From: Paramecium octaurelia
Taxonomy: Eukaryota > Ciliophora > Oligohymenophorea > Peniculida > Parameciidae
Assembly (NCBI GenBank): GCA_905182995.1
Contig: CAJJDP010000042.1
Coordinates: 60,253 to 104,303 of the forward strand
Direction of reading: 5' to 3'
Length of the DNA: 44,051 nucleotides
Position numbers and translations under genes: made by a program. How positions within the stretch are numbered: the first letter of the stretch is position 1; each line of letters opens with the position of its first letter. Positions 13,191-26,900 of this stretch are shown here, piece after piece. The notes beneath the pieces were generated by a model, which was not told the origin of the DNA, did not search any database, and worked only from the letters and a program-made list of their open reading frames with translations.

Positions 13191-13550
13191 ATGGGAAAGC
13201 ACATATTTATTACATACTGCTTAAAATGGATAAGAATAATAGCTGGTTCATTATATAAAAATATGGGCATCGATGCATGTTTCCAGCTGATTTAATTATC
13301 TCGTTTAAAGCATAATTTCAAAGACAATCAGAAAAATATCGCTAGTCATGTTAACCCATTTAAGAAGTGCACTTCATCTGCCTATGAGGCAGGAGGCATT
13401 AAAGGTAACCTATACTTGAACAGTTTTTGGATATTTAGGATTAATGCGATCTTTGATCAAATCAATCTAAACAATCCAAATATAAGTCATCAGCATCTTA
13501 ATATTATTTAATAAAATGGTTTTAGCAAAGTGCTTCATCGTATACAATGA
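13191..13550 (+). CDS. Unassigned ORF, 119 codons
   Basis: ATG 13191 to TGA 13548-13550 in the ciliate code. The composition is protein-like, with soluble stretches such as NFKDNQKNIASHVNPF and SSAYEAGGIKGNLY. I do not recognise a domain. No neighbour explains it and no short intron is needed. It may be a real small gene, part of a decayed element, or a chance frame. Confidence 0.3.
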
Positions 13551-15988
13551 AATGCACTATAAATGTACAGTAAAGTATCATTTATAAGTATTGCAGAAGC
13601 TAAGCAGGCTTCATGATTAATATTAATCTTTCTTTTTAAATGCCTGAAAAACACTATTATTTTATCATAACTTAAATCAGATTTAAGGATTTCATATTGA
13701 AAGTTAATTTCAAATATATATCATTCTAATTCCATCAATTCGAATCGTTCAAACAAAACCTTAGAAATTGAAAGTTCTATTTAAGACTTCTTTTTAATTC
13801 CCATTTATCCATACATAATGATTAAGGTCACTATCATCCATCTATATATGATATACTGGTTCTCCTGTTATTATCAGGTCCTTACATTTTCTATGGGACA
13901 AATTTTGATTTCTTTCATTAATTCCTCCAATAATATTCTCATTAGTTGTCTTTCTAGCCAACATGATGTCACCCTTTGAAAAATTTCTTTAAAATTTTAA
14001 ATTCTGTCTTCCCCTCATATCGCCCTAAGCACAACAATATTACCTCATTCTTTCACCAGTCTTAACCTCATATATAGTTCACATGATCTCTTATTCTCTT
14101 ATCTCTGGAAAGGTTTTTCCTGAGTTTCTTGAACCATATCTTTTGCCCATGATATGTAATTTTTTTAAATAAAAGTTGATTGACAATTTCTGGATGGAAA
14201 ATTTTATATGAAGCCAGACTAAATGATTGAAAATAATAATTTAAATTATTGAATGAAAAGTAGTATTAAGAAAAGGAGAAAAATTTAGAAACTACCGCTG
14301 CGGAAATAATTCATTACATCGCAATAATTCCTGCATTTATTTTGAGTAATTGTTTCGATCTCTTTGTAAATTTAATAAAAGAACTCAAAAAATTAGAAGA
14401 TTTAACATCAGTTGTTTCATTTATCCTAAAATTATACTACTTTTCATCAAAAATGAAGGATGATTAAAATCATCAAAGAAGGGTAGCAGCACAATTAAAA
14501 TATCAATAATTATGATAAACAGAATTCAATTTCTCTGAACTAGCATATCAAATCTCTAGATAATCAATTTTACTTGTGGATTATTGTATAATTTGTAGTG
14601 TAATTAAATGATACTTTATTAATTACAAATATATATATAATTAAAAGCATAGAAATAAAATAACAAAATTAACTTGACTCTTAAGTAATTATAATTGACA
14701 AGCAAATAACTCAATTTGCATAAGCTAAGAGTAAGAGAACTCAATTATCATAATGTCCACATTTGGTGTAACTGTTTATACATGTGAAATATTTCTAGCA
14801 ATTTATATCCACTATCACAAATTTTATATATATCAATGTTGCACATATTTCTATTTTTGATTCACATATAAATCAATTTTGGTATTTTATTTTTTAAATT
14901 TGATATTTTGTAAGAATTAAAACAATCGTCGTTATAAATGTATTTATGTAAAATAGTTAGTATATTTCATTGAAACAAATACAACTGAAACTATATGTTT
15001 TAGATTTTTGGCTTAACTATCAAATCACTTCTTTTATAAGTTTTCCCTTTCAAAATTCTATAAAAGCACTCAATAAACTTAGATTAAGTTGTCATAGAAG
15101 CTATAATCAACCAAATAAATGAAAGTACTTCTTTTGTGTTGAATTTCAGAAATTTTATAATTATTTCGTTAACATCATAACATTAAATTCAACATTATGA
15201 TAATATCAGGTATGCCAATAAATGTTTGAGTTTATTCTTTCAATGATTTATGAAGAATTTCGAATTGATAAAAAAGCCATCATCTTTAAATTTAGAACCA
15301 CTCCTAAATTTTTGTGAGCAGATGAATCTTAGATGCATATTTAGCAATATGTACCTCTCTTTAGCGAGAAAAATTCATTAAAATATCCTTTGTACCTAGA
15401 ATTCGCTCAAAGTATTCTTTGTGCTGTCAATCATTAACACAGTTCGCATATTTATTGTATCTGTTAAAAATGCAATAGAAAGGAAGCACTGTAACAAAAT
15501 AGAAAATTTGCATTTCGTAATTGCCGAAAAAAATTTATCATTTTACAAGCACTCTCATATAAATAATTCTTTGGAAAGAGCAAACAAGGATAATACTCTA
15601 ATAAATTGACATCACAATTAGAAAACTTTATTTCAAAGTTTGACCTCAATCAGGAGCATCACAATTCTGCTTGAGGCAATAAATTTTATGACCTTATCTC
15701 AATTAAATAGGATATAAGATATTAGCCATAACAATAATCTATTACTATACATTTTTCTATACCATAATGTGAAGAATCTTAATACTTTAATAAATTAGTT
15801 CACATAAACAGGAAGTATGTCTGAGAATAATGTTGAAAATTTGAGCTCTAATAAAATATTTATTCCTTTATGAAATTACTTTATTCCTCTATAGTCAAAA
15901 AATTTTTAAGGCATTAATAAATTCAAAAAGTTAAAAACCACCTTCTAGTAATACAAGGTACTACTTATATTTTCTAAAGGTTTTTTAT
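13551..15988. other. Intergenic AT-rich DNA
   Basis: No supported gene. Minus-strand frames at 13780-14160 contain a phrase, QMDDSDLNHYVWIN, that faintly recalls transposase active-site neighbourhoods, but it is broken by TGA and too weak to call. Confidence 0.4.
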
Positions 15989-16579
15989 ATGACATTTAGT
16001 GATCTATTTAATTTGAATAATCAAACTACTTGGTTGAAGTTTTCAGTTTCATCCTAGTCTTCTAAGTTCAGTTCTAATTTTTTTGATACTTAATTACAAT
16101 ACCTGATTCCTTTTAATTATATTGTTTCGGAATTTTTAGCGTCGATACATAATTTAGATTGGGGAGATAAACTAAATCCAAATTATATGTAGTAGAATGC
16201 ATTTTTCAGATTTACCTTCAGAATGCTATAATCCAGCGTAGGTTATATCACCAAGAGGATAAATGAGGGCAACCATAAAAATATATTGATGAAAATTTCT
16301 CCGATACTCAGTTTATGTTTGTCAGCCAAAGTTGAATATATTTTATTGACATCCATTTTGCGGATTAGGAATAAAGGCAAGCGTGTGATATTTTACAAGC
16401 TCCTATTTTATTTTAAGTCTAAGCAGAGCTGCTTTGTTATGTGGGAGATGCTATCAGAAAGGAAATTACATACTAGCGGAACTAAATTTCCTCACAATTA
16501 AATTATTGTATAATGGCAGGAATAAAAGTATTAGTGTCAATTCATAAAGGTTATAACTTCTAATCATAAGTGTATTTGA
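15989..16579 (+). CDS. Unassigned ORF, 196 codons
   Basis: ATG 15989 to TGA 16577-16579; the frame is open back to 15845, about 245 codons in all. It has a protein-like middle (ASIHNLDWGDKLNPNYM, FFRFTFRMLQSS) and a basic region (RIRNKGKRV). No family is recognised and no intron is visible. A frame this long has only about a one-in-a-hundred chance for a given reading frame interval, but with this many intervals in 44 kb several are expected, so confidence stays low. Confidence 0.3.
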
Positions 16580-17130
16580 CATCTAAGGCCTCATCTTAGT
16601 AGAATCTACTAAATTATCCAAGTAAATTAGTGCGTCTGACAATAAATTCTTTATCCAGATAATCCAATCTCTTCTCCTTTGAGAACTTTAATTCTTTATT
16701 TACTCTATTCAGTGAATACTGAGCAATTTAGACTTCATATGTTTGTAGAATTTGTCAAATATGTTAGTGTCCGCCAGAGACTAATCCATTGAACCTTCTC
16801 CTCTAGATTTTTGGTATTGTATCTATTCAAGTCCCTTATTTTTCTCTAATTACTACTTATGTCTTTCCTATGGCTAGAGTGATGTCTTAATACGAATGAA
16901 ACTTCTCAATAATATAACTCTCGCTATGGTTGCATTTGTTCTGTTTTGAGGTTGATGGGATTAAATATTAATTCCAAAGCATAAAGTGACCTGGCTTAAT
17001 TTCTTGCAATAGTTCATAAGTCAATATTCAGCTTGGAAAACTATTAAATTTTGCAAGTAACTAAGTCACCCCATTTCTTAAAGCCATTTGGACTAGCTAA
17101 ATATTGTTCTAGAACTGATTTCTTTTTCAT
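16542..17130 (-). pseudogene. Frame-broken relic of an unknown gene
   Basis: Reading leftwards from an ATG at 17130-17128, four protein-like blocks follow one another in different frames, separated by TGA: SVLEQYLASPNGFKKWGD; then EIKPGHFMLWNQY and HSYQDITLAIGKTQVV; then GSMDQSLADTNIFDKFYKHM; then YSLNRVNKELKFSKEKRLDY and RRTNLLGQFSRFYQDE. The orderly arrangement and the even use of TAA/TAG as Gln suggest one decayed gene. No intron placement repairs the breaks. I do not recognise the family. Confidence 0.4.
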
Positions 17131-17618
17131 TTTTTAATAGTAATGAAAATATTACCAAAAAAGTATAATTGATGTACATTAAACACTATTTAATTGTACT
17201 GTTTACTACAATAATTTATAATAAGATAATAATTATCCAGCTTTTTCTCGAATCTTCACGAAGTTTAGATTAGAGTTTTCATAATTCTTCAGATAGACAC
17301 CTTCAGTGAGATATATAACGGATATCTTAGATTCTTTTGAAGGTTTGTGAGTGAACTGATATATTATTTGTATTAATTTCTTAAATACTTTAAGCAAACA
17401 GATGTCTTAAATTTCGTTAATGGTGATGAGAATTTTTTTGATAAACACCCTAAATTTTTATAAATTCTAATCAATCAAATTCCAATAAACTATCTCATAC
17501 ATTTTCAAAAAATATTTAAAAGAGATCACAATCATTCAAACCAAAATAACAGGTTATTATTTATAATAATACATATGTAATTAAAGATTTATATATCTTA
17601 AATGTTATTCATATTTCA
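17131..17618. other. Intergenic spacer
   Basis: Spacer between the relic and the 3' end of the minus-strand zinc/coiled-coil gene; nothing recognised. Confidence 0.5.
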
Positions 17619-20275
17619 TCAAACTGATACGTTCTCTACAATTTTAAATCTGCAATTAATTCCACCTATGCATGGGTATAATTCTTATGATGTATCTATT
17701 TCCAACTATAATTAGAGTGTAGATTTTTACAACTGTTGCTTGAGGATAATTGTATTTACTCCATTTAATATATTTCTTTTCAATAGAAACTTCAATTAGC
17801 ATTATATCATTAGTTTAATACTTAACTACAAAATCCTTATTCTTGTCTTTGCTATGATGGGAACAAGTTTCACCTTTTTCATCTAACAAATAAGTTCATT
17901 AATAATTTAAATTTAATACCCATTTCCAGATGAGAAACAATTAATATAATTATTTTTTTGGGGCAAATCTTTCATACTAATTCCAGCTCTTAATGTTTAT
18001 CCACTCAGTATTTAAAACGCGAACTATATTTTTCCAATCTTTGGGATTGCTTAATCACATAGACAATAACAAGCTTTTCCATCATTAATAATATCTGTAA
18101 TAACTTTCCCATTCTCGCTTATTTAATAATTAGAATGCTTTTATGTGTTTGAAAACAGCAACGATTTTTAATACTATAAAATCTAAAATATGAAAATGAT
18201 GATATGTTTATACAATTTCTCGATCAATTTTCTTTTATTTATCTTCTTCTAAGCTATCTTTATTAATTTAACTAAGTTTCATTGAAACTTCTATTAACTT
18301 TGATTCTTTTTAACTCAATTATTGGCTAAATTCCTATTTTAATTTATTTTCTGTTAATATTTGGGTTATTACATACATTAATCTTCTAGTTACTTAATCT
18401 CCATTTTGTGCAAATTTTTAAGGTGAATATTTTCTTCATGAGCCAAATCGGATTATTTTTTTGCATTTTTATATTCTTTTTCCATTAAGTCTAACTTCCC
18501 ATTTATCTCTTTCAATTTCTAGTCAAATGCTTGTTACATCTAATTGATTGAATTATTTTCTAGAGTTAAATAATTTAGTACTCTCAAATTCCAAATTTCT
18601 ACTAGATTCTGTTAATTTTGTCAAATCATTTTCCAATTATTAAATATTACAATACTTTTTCAATTGGTTAGTACTATTATGAAAGGAATTAACATAATCA
18701 TTCAAAATATTGGAAATATTCAAATATTAAGTATTTACCTATTCTGAATTGTTTTTTTAATCTTATTATTTTATTTAGACATTCTATTAAATCTATTAAA
18801 TTTTCTAAATATGTTGCTAATAAATTGTTAAAATTTCATCAAATAAATTTAATTGGCTTTCACATTTTTTAGATGATTCAATAAATTCTTAAAATTCCTT
18901 TATAAAATTATCTTCGTTTTTTTAGTTTACTTCGTTTTATCTATATGTTTTTATTTATTCTAGTATCCCAGAAAATTTAATGATTAGAGTTTTCTCAACT
19001 AAATAATGTTATGATACTCATACTTGAATTGTCCTTGAGAATATCTAATGATTATTAGATGTCTTATAAACCATTTTACTTTAGAGATTCTAAATGAAAT
19101 TCAATTTCATTTTTGAAATTGGATTCTTTACTCTTTAAATTTGTAATTATTTGGATTTAAGATACATTTTCTTTTTCCTTTTGAATTAACTAAGCTAAAT
19201 CTCTTAGTAGTTATTCATCATTTAATGTTTAAATAGAAATATTCTTTATTTAATTTGGATTTTTCTCCTTATCGCTTACTAGGAATTACTCTGTAATCAA
19301 CTTTTCTGTAATATCATTCAATTTCTTATTATGATCCTTTCTCATTTTGGCTATTTGAGTAAATAATTCTGATTTTTTTATTCTGCTTTCTATTTTGTAT
19401 TTCTCTTATATTTTTTCAGACTCTACGCGATAGTCATTCCATAGCTTATTCACATTTTCAATAGGCTAATATTTAATTTATGGATTCTCAGAAATGCAAT
19501 GGACACAAACAAATCTATCTTCAATTTTCTTATTTTGTGAATCCATATCAATCATAATAATCTCTTTTTTATGATTACTACAAATTCTATTTAGACTTAG
19601 AGTTTTCTAATCATAATAAATAAGTAATACCTAATCATTTTTAATTATTAATAGCGGAATTAATTCAATAGCATTATTTTCCTTAATATCTTTAATAATC
19701 CCTTTTGTATTCTTAATTGTGTCTAACATCTAAAAGTATTCAGAATTATTGAAGAGTAATTCTAATTGACTTTGAATGGAATCAATAAAATTATTATCTT
19801 CTACTAATTTCTATGATTTCTAACATTCTTGGGAATATAACTAGGATAATTATTTAATATCTTCAAAGTAATTTAATTATTATTCATAATCTTGCAATTC
19901 TTATTTCTCTTTCTAAATTGGAAATATGAATTATTATATTTGTTTATATATCTTTTCTAAAGTATCATCTACAGATCTTTTGAAGTCTAAAATTTGATCT
20001 AATATATTCTTGTAATAGGTCAGCCTTGCTTAATTTTCTTTAATGTTATTTTCTTATTATTTAGCTTTTGCTTATAAGATTCTCTCCTTTGACTACTCTA
20101 TAGTTGTCAAGTTATTATTATTTATTTTCTCAACTAAGCATTTACCACAATAGAATTTTATCTGAGCTTTGTCTGACAAGTCTAAATCAACTGCAATCAA
20201 TTCTAATTGATGAGTTTAGCATATAGTGTCTAATGCACATATTTATGCTTCTTGCTTTTATTTTAAGATGTTCAT
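17619..20275 (-). CDS. Zinc-module, coiled-coil and SPRY-like domain protein, about 830 residues
   Basis: ATG 20275-20273, stop TGA 17621-17619. The N-terminus has two similar putative zinc modules: Cys13/Cys19/His22 with Cys43-x-x-Cys46 (YCGKC), and Cys232-x-x-His235 with Cys257/His259/Cys260 (CVHC). A long Lys/Glu/Gln/Asn-rich region to about residue 620 should form coiled coils. The C-terminus is the SPRY-like domain also seen at 5.2-6.7 kb (LLFSN, ISENGKVI, CLCDQAIPKIG, QTNDIMLIEVSIEKKYIKW, LYPCIGGINC). Introns on genomic coordinates: 18999-19023 (25 nt), 18519-18537 (19), 18351-18376 (26, ends CAG rather than TAG), 18183-18213 (31), 17706-17730 (25). One frame break remains at about 17883-17920: neither removing the 37-nt GTA...TAG segment there nor reading through keeps frame. 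The layout recalls TRIM-like scaffold or ubiquitin-ligase proteins, but no RING is visible, so function is unassigned. Confidence 0.88.
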
Positions 20276-22390
20276 ATTAATTTTAATTTTCAATATCATC
20301 CATATCCTTTTTGATTATTTAAAAAATATCTCTAATTCTATCAGGTTTTTAATTCATATATTTAATAATACAATCATTAATTTAAAAAAATACTAAAAAA
20401 TCAAATATCAAAGCATCAAAAAGAGTTTTGTAAAACTATAAGAGGGTAAATGGATTTAGACTAATAATTTTGCTTATTAATTTAAAATTTTATCTTTTTG
20501 ACAGAAAGGATATTTCTTTATTATAAAAAGAATATCAGCAGAGAATATGCTCAATGAGTAGCAATTAGGTTAATATTCTTGTTTTATAAAACTTAGAAAT
20601 ACGATAGGACTAGTTTGGAAATCGTTCTTAGAATAATTATTATTGCATGAGATAATTCAAAATCTATAGCAGAAATATACTTAAAAATAAATTGTAAAAT
20701 ATCAATTAATAAAGATTATCAAAATCAGAAGAATCGACAAGTAGTTAGATTTCAGAATTGAAGAATATTTGTTTAATAAATATAAAGCACAAAATCCTTT
20801 TAGTCTCATCAAAAAACCATAAAAAAATCATTCTGGAATAGAAGTTTAAAATTAAACGAAAAAAAAAACTGCTGATTACAAAGTAATTAAATTGTTAATG
20901 TATATAAACATTTTGTGGCGCTTAGATTGATTCTAAAGGATAAATAAAGCAGGATATTAAAGTTATTAAAAAAATGATGAAACAAAGACTAATATTATTT
21001 TTAATATACTAATAACCGTCAAAAACATTAAAACAAAACTAAACAGATGATTAATTAATGAGCATTTCCAGACTGATTAAAATAAATGAAATTATGTTTT
21101 AAGCTCTAATGATAATGTAAAAAAATAAGTATCTATTTTCAAATTTTTCTAAAATAACTATAATAATAATATTACACTTATTTTCATTTAATTAATTCTA
21201 TAGACTAAATTATGTTATATACCTTAAGTGACTTCAAAATTTTTGAATAAGTGTTCGCTTGACTCGTCCCATTTTCAATGATGCTGTTATTTTTGAATGG
21301 CATTAATAAAGGCCAAACAATAAGTTGTAACTTTTCCTCTATTTTAGTACATTGTAGTTTTATCCTATTGTGCAAAAACATTATTCAAAAGAATATCTAA
21401 ATAGTTGGATATCTAGTAATCCATTTAGATTTTTCCCTTCCTCAAGTCTTCGTAGATATTTTTTAATAATCTTAATCCCCTCTTTAAATAAGTTATTCTT
21501 ATTCAAATCAGAATTGTCGAACTCCTCTTACAAAGTTAATATGATAATTATAGAAGTTATTGTATAAATAATATCTTAAAAATATTGAAGTTCATTCATA
21601 AACACTTATAAACCTCTTAATTATAAAACAGTTCTATAGTTATAGAAATGTTTATTAACGAAGGGGAATGAGTAATATTCAAAGGTATTTACATTACTTT
21701 TTTAGTTTATAATGTAAACTTCATCAACTAATTTGATAAAATTAGGGAATTTATCTTAAATAAGTCATCTTCCCGAACTCCAGCGTTATTATGGGAAATA
21801 GGTTTTCTTATTACATTTGAAAATTCACTTTCCTTCTATCATTTCCTGATTGTTAAAATGACATTATAATCATTCGACACTTTAAGCGAAAGGAAGTTGA
21901 TGAATTAGAGAAGGAATACGTTAGTTAATTTATCTAATAATTTATCTTTTCGCTTTTCATTTTGATAAGTATGTATCTTGATGGTTGAGCTAGTTATTTC
22001 AAAAGAATATTAATCATATTATCTATTTTTTATTTTAAGGCCTACAACAGATGGTTGATTAAGATGAATAATTTCAGCAAAAATGAATTTAACTGATAAT
22101 CGATTGTGTTATTATTTTTCACTTTTCTTTTTTAGAATAAATTACTTTATTCAGTTTAATTATTCTTGAGGAATAAACTTTATTTACAAAGTGACTAGAG
22201 TAAAGTTTGCATAAATAATAGCACCATTTTTTTTTTCAATTTTTTCAAATAATTTAATCTCAGATGATTAAATTTAATCTTAATTTATTCGCTTATTTGA
22301 TAATTTAAATTAATATACTTAAATATCAAGTTTTGAAAAACTTCTAAATTATCTTATTTTAATTTAGAAACGATACTCAACAAAAATTAT
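20276..22390. other. Intergenic DNA with a weak minus-strand frame
   Basis: 20.28-21.2 kb is very AT-rich with no gene. On the minus strand an open frame ending at TGA 21236-21234 and running back to about 21600 contains a charged stretch (NNLFKEGIKIIKKYLRR), but it matches no family. 21.6-22.39 kb shows nothing. Confidence 0.4.
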
Positions 22391-22700
22391 TCAAACAAAT
22401 TTACTTGACAAATTTATTTATAGATTAATATGCCTCTAAAATTCTTCAATAATTTGTGGTTTCTTAAGCATATTCATTTGGTTTAATTGATCCTATACTC
22501 TGCCTTATGTAGAAACAAATTCTCTATAGCCTTATCTGCTCTGATTATTCCACACTGAATCCAAAGGTAGAATATTCTAAAACTCTATCTCAGTTGATCC
22601 AGTCGAAGTCTTGCCATTGTATTGTCTTCTTCAGTCTACGCTTAAGCAGTGAACTCTGTTAGAGGAATTCCTCTTATAAATATAGGTCTTGGAGGATCTG
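22391..22700 (-). pseudogene. Short protein-like relic
   Basis: Two consecutive minus-strand frames. The upstream one (about 22640-22700) reads PRPIFIRGIPLTEFTA. The next (about 22630 to TGA at 22393-22391) reads through STEIEFQNILPLDSVWNNQS and LNQMNMLKKPQIIEEF. The frame change between them has no GTA...TAG solution. Upstream of the first block a T-rich stretch ending in CAG looks like a 27- or 32-nt intron. Likely a decayed gene fragment of unknown identity. Confidence 0.35.
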
Positions 22701-23290
22701 AAAAAAAAACTCATATAAATATACACTACCTAAAATTTAGTGAAGTTTCGGTTTCTAAATTTGAAAAAATTCGGATTTAAATTCAAACAACAAGATTTTT
22801 TCGACAAAAATTGAAATTGAAATTTCAAACAAAGTATTTTAATTCAAAGAAAAATACTTTTTAAATTTGATGAAGACTTAAAATTAATGAGTCCTTCACA
22901 TTATATTTAAATTATTATTTATCAGGTAACTATAAAAATTTAATAGCAAAAATTTTATTTATTCCAAATCTTCACACTTTTTTTCTTATACCACATAGAT
23001 TTTTTATAAATAACTCTCCAGCCTCATACATTGATTAGTTTATTTTCAATTTTATCTGAACTTTTATTATAAATATATTTTTATCTACAAGATTAAATAC
23101 TATTCCAGAAACTTCATACATTTAATATGGTTTATTATTTTCTATAGTGAATAACTATATTTTGGATTACCAATAATTAGAATATACTATGTTTAATATG
23201 CATTGAGCTTAGAATAATAAATGAATTACATATTATAATTATTTTAGGATCATATTACTTTATTATTATAGGAAATCAAAATCTCAGCAT
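22701..23290. other. AT-rich spacer
   Basis: No gene recognised. Confidence 0.5.
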
Positions 23291-24190
23291 AATATTCTCA
23301 CAGAAGAAAGGGTCAAGTTGGATTAAATCTCATAAATGGATCACTACTTATAAGTAGATTGAAGGATGATGAAGGAAACCTATTATTTAAATTTTAGAAA
23401 ATTTTACACAAATCTTTTATGATATTGTTGATTATAAGGATTGGTTTAGATCTGGGTATCCATTGAATGTATTGAACAACGATGGAATTATACTAATTTT
23501 ATGTTTTTTAGCAAAATAATTTCTTCAGGTTATAACCAGATTTATCAACTCATAGAGGGAAATCCTCACAATAAGATCTTGACATCAATTTACTTGAAAA
23601 AGAGTGCACTAAGTCTTTACCATTTTTATTCTACACTATTCATTAAATCATAGCGTTATTGCAAGATAAACATTAGTAATTTTATTATTAGAATAATTAG
23701 TTTTATGAAATTAAAGAAGATGATATGTGAGAATTCTATGCACTACTTTTTAGTCTTATAGACTTGCAAAATCTAAGGGTGAATAGAAAAAACAAGAAAT
23801 AATATTGGAATATTATGGCAAAAAAAGAAATATAAAGCTTTTTTAGAATAAGAGTTTGATATTAAATTGTAAGTATATGAGTAATTAGAGAATTAGAATG
23901 TAGCATTCAAAAAGACAAACTGAATACTTAATTGAAAAACCTAATATGATTAGATATGAAGTCATGCATTCAAGAATAAGATAATAAGATTAAAAAATAA
24001 CCAAAATGATTTGAGGAATTTATTTTATTAATTCTAAGAAAATTTGTGGTTGATGATGATAGGATTAGCTTTAAACATATAATTGATAAATATTAGTGTA
24101 CTACAAGGAAGAAGTTGAGAGAATTACTTGAATAAATAGCTTTATTAATTTTATATAGTGTAATCAAATTGTAAAAATAGTAATACACAT
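23291..24190 (+). pseudogene. Frame-broken relic of an unknown gene
   Basis: Protein-like blocks follow in order in changing frames: IFYDIVDYKDWFRSGYPLN; LDINLLEKECTKSLPFLFY with NNQFYEIKEDD; RLAKSKGEQKKQEIILEYYG and SKRQTEYLIEKPNMIRYE; then FEEFILLILRKFVVDDDR and TTRKKLRELLEQ. Some junctions could be poor introns (for example a GTG...TAG segment near 23727) but most cannot be repaired. The family is unknown to me. Confidence 0.35.
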
Positions 24191-26696
24191 AGTTTTATAA
24201 ATTGATAAAATAATATAAATATAATTTGTTATAGTATTCTTGCCACCACTTACTTCAGCTAATATTATTTCATATCAATCGACAATAGTAGTTGAATTCT
24301 ACCTACCAACAATAGAATTATATTTGTTATGACTGTAAAATTTTTGTTATCTAAAACAAAAAATGAGTTAAATGATGGTATCATTATTTGATAATTAACG
24401 GAACATTATGTAATAAATTATTTTAATATGAAGACCATCTATAACTTTAAATTGTAAATTAACTAAGTTGAATATATAGCTTTATTAATTGTCACCAATA
24501 TTTATATAATTTCAATAAGTGAGAAACGGTAGTGTATATAGCTTACCACTTTACTACATTATATCGACTTTTTTATGCTACAACATATATATCATCTATA
24601 TGGCCTTTAACCTATCTAAATTTATCCGTTTATATTCAATCTGTTAAAGTTATTTAAGATAACAAATTGAAAGCTCATAAATGTTTAATTTATTGAACAT
24701 TATTTATCATTACTTTATCCTCAACCATTTCGAAGAATTAATTTAATATATCAATATTAATTTTCTTATGAAATTCTTATTAAGCAACCTTATTCAATTA
24801 TGCCATTTAATCATTAAGATCATTAGCAAAGAGTCTCCCTAATCAAAAAGTCGATTTGATCCATCATAAAGCTAATAAGACAAAGGTTATTATTCCATTT
24901 CATGAGATTAAAAGTTTTATGGTAGGCTGTTCACTTGATAAAACTACTGCCTTATAAAGATATAAATGTCTTCGCTACTTCATCGAAAAACAAAATATTA
25001 CTTCGTTCATCAAATTTAAAGAATTAGTTAATATCTTTGTAATTACTCCCTCTTTTGATTTTGTGCAGAGTATTATAATTTTAGGCCTTATTTTTTTAAT
25101 TTATTTTTATTTAATTTTTTCTAAAAGCTACAGTTTCTTTAGACGCTTCATCTAATGTTTCCTAATGTATTCTTTATTCTTCGAAATAAAAGTATGTTTA
25201 ATCTTTAAATATTGAAAAATAAATAAAAACCAGATTTGGTTTTGCATTATTTTTTTAATAAATATTTATTTATTTTATTTTTAAGAACAAGCAAATGAGA
25301 TAAGGTTAAGAAAAGGATAATTTAAAAGATGCGACTTTTTGAATGAAAGAAAATTTTATTGTAATCAATAAATTATCAATTAAATAATGAAATATCAAGA
25401 ATTATTGAAATAAATAAAAATGAGAGTTAATTATCATGATTTTCAATAATGTGAAATATTTTATTTATTATGAAAGTTGAATATTAGTACTCATCAGAGA
25501 AATTGGCTTTAGGATAAGTTTAATTTACTTTATTAAATATAATTTATAAATCTTTGATAAATTGAAAATTACATCTTCTATATATTTTTTTTTCAAATAT
25601 ATAATTCTTTGGAACTATAAAACAATTTCAAAAATATCATAATCCTTTCTTATTTTACTTTTTCATAATAATTTAAATACAGATATTCTCAAGTTCGAAT
25701 ATTTTGTAATCATTTTGAAAAAGCTTAAACGAATGAATAAAAAAAATTAATACACTTAGCTCAATATTAATGGAATATGATTTTAAATTAACTCAGCTCC
25801 TTATCTTATTAAGAATCTCAAAATAAGGATAACAGTAAATAATAGTTTTTTGATTTCTTAATCAAATATTAAATAATATGGATTAATTTCCCAAAATGAT
25901 TTTTATTTTTACAATCCATCCCAAAGAAATTAGTAGTATTTTTATTCATTTATTCTATTACATTTTTGTTAACTCATATTAAATTTCAGAATCAATAATT
26001 TCTGTAAAATAACGTATTGTGGAAGAAAAGATACTTCCTAAAAAGGAATAAGATGGACCCTTAGAAGGACTTTTATTGATACTTATCGCTTTTGGAATAA
26101 AATGGAATTGAATTGAATTAAAGTATCTTCAAATCTCTATATGTATTATCAGGATGATTCCATTATGAAGGAGTTATTCATTGGAAAATCCAATCAAAAG
26201 AATATTAGTAGACGGAAAAACTATAAGGCTCCTTTATTCTGAAAGATGGGGAAATATCTAAGTTTAGGGGCTTTTTAATTATTAATTGAAGTTATCAGAG
26301 AGGAAGGATGTAATGGAATTTTTTAATTTTTCAAAGGAAAGCGATTAGGTTGTTATTAGGTAGCAAAAGTGTGTTCGATGTTTCCTAAATAAATGGAATA
26401 ATTAACACATTTACATCATCTCAAACTTACAGGCACTCACGCTATTACAATCTTTTCCTCAGCAATACATCTAATATATTGCGACTATGTATCGCATCGA
26501 TTGTTACATTTGCAGCGTAAAAATCTAAAATTTCTATTTATGTTTTACTTGTCGTAATAGTAGATTGTTGACAATTTAATAAACCCTTTACTCAAAATTG
26601 AAGCAGCATGCGAGCCTGACAATGCACTTTTAAATTGTAATTAACCATCATGAAATTTTAAGTATATACCTATTATTCTTTTTTTTCTGTTCAAAA
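24191..26696. other. Gene-poor AT-rich DNA
   Basis: Mostly structureless. Between 24.7 and 25.1 kb both strands have protein-like frames: a + strand open frame from about 24770 to 25217, and minus-strand blocks such as SHEMEQQPLSYQLYDGSNR and QMAQLNKVAQQEF. I judge the minus strand more gene-like because of its Gln-coding TAA/TAG, but cannot decide. 26.04-26.4 kb has short broken frames only. Confidence 0.35.
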
Positions 26697-26900
26697 TCAA
26701 ATAAAAAAGTCTGCTCTAGTCACCCAAATAGGAGTTCTGTTTTCTTGTTTCAAAAGTTGTTTATCTTGAGCTGTGACTTGTTATTATTTTCTTCGGATTA
26801 GTTCTAGAGCTTCTTCTTTTATAGCCTTTGCGATTTCTGTATTTAGGACTTCTTAAGCTTTGCTAGTTAATTCAAGTAGTGGTTGCAATTTGTTATTCAA
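26697..26900 (-). pseudogene. Helical ORF fragment, 67 residues
   Basis: An open minus-strand frame ending at TGA 26699-26697 has a strongly helical, charged composition (NTEIAKAIKEEALELIRRK) and ends IWVTRADFFI. A TGA lies just upstream in the same frame, so it is a fragment. Unassigned. Confidence 0.3.

Noticed and set aside
13780..14160. Possible Tc1/mariner-type transposase relic on the minus strand
   Set aside because: Only one faint motif-like phrase, frames broken, no inverted terminal repeats found.
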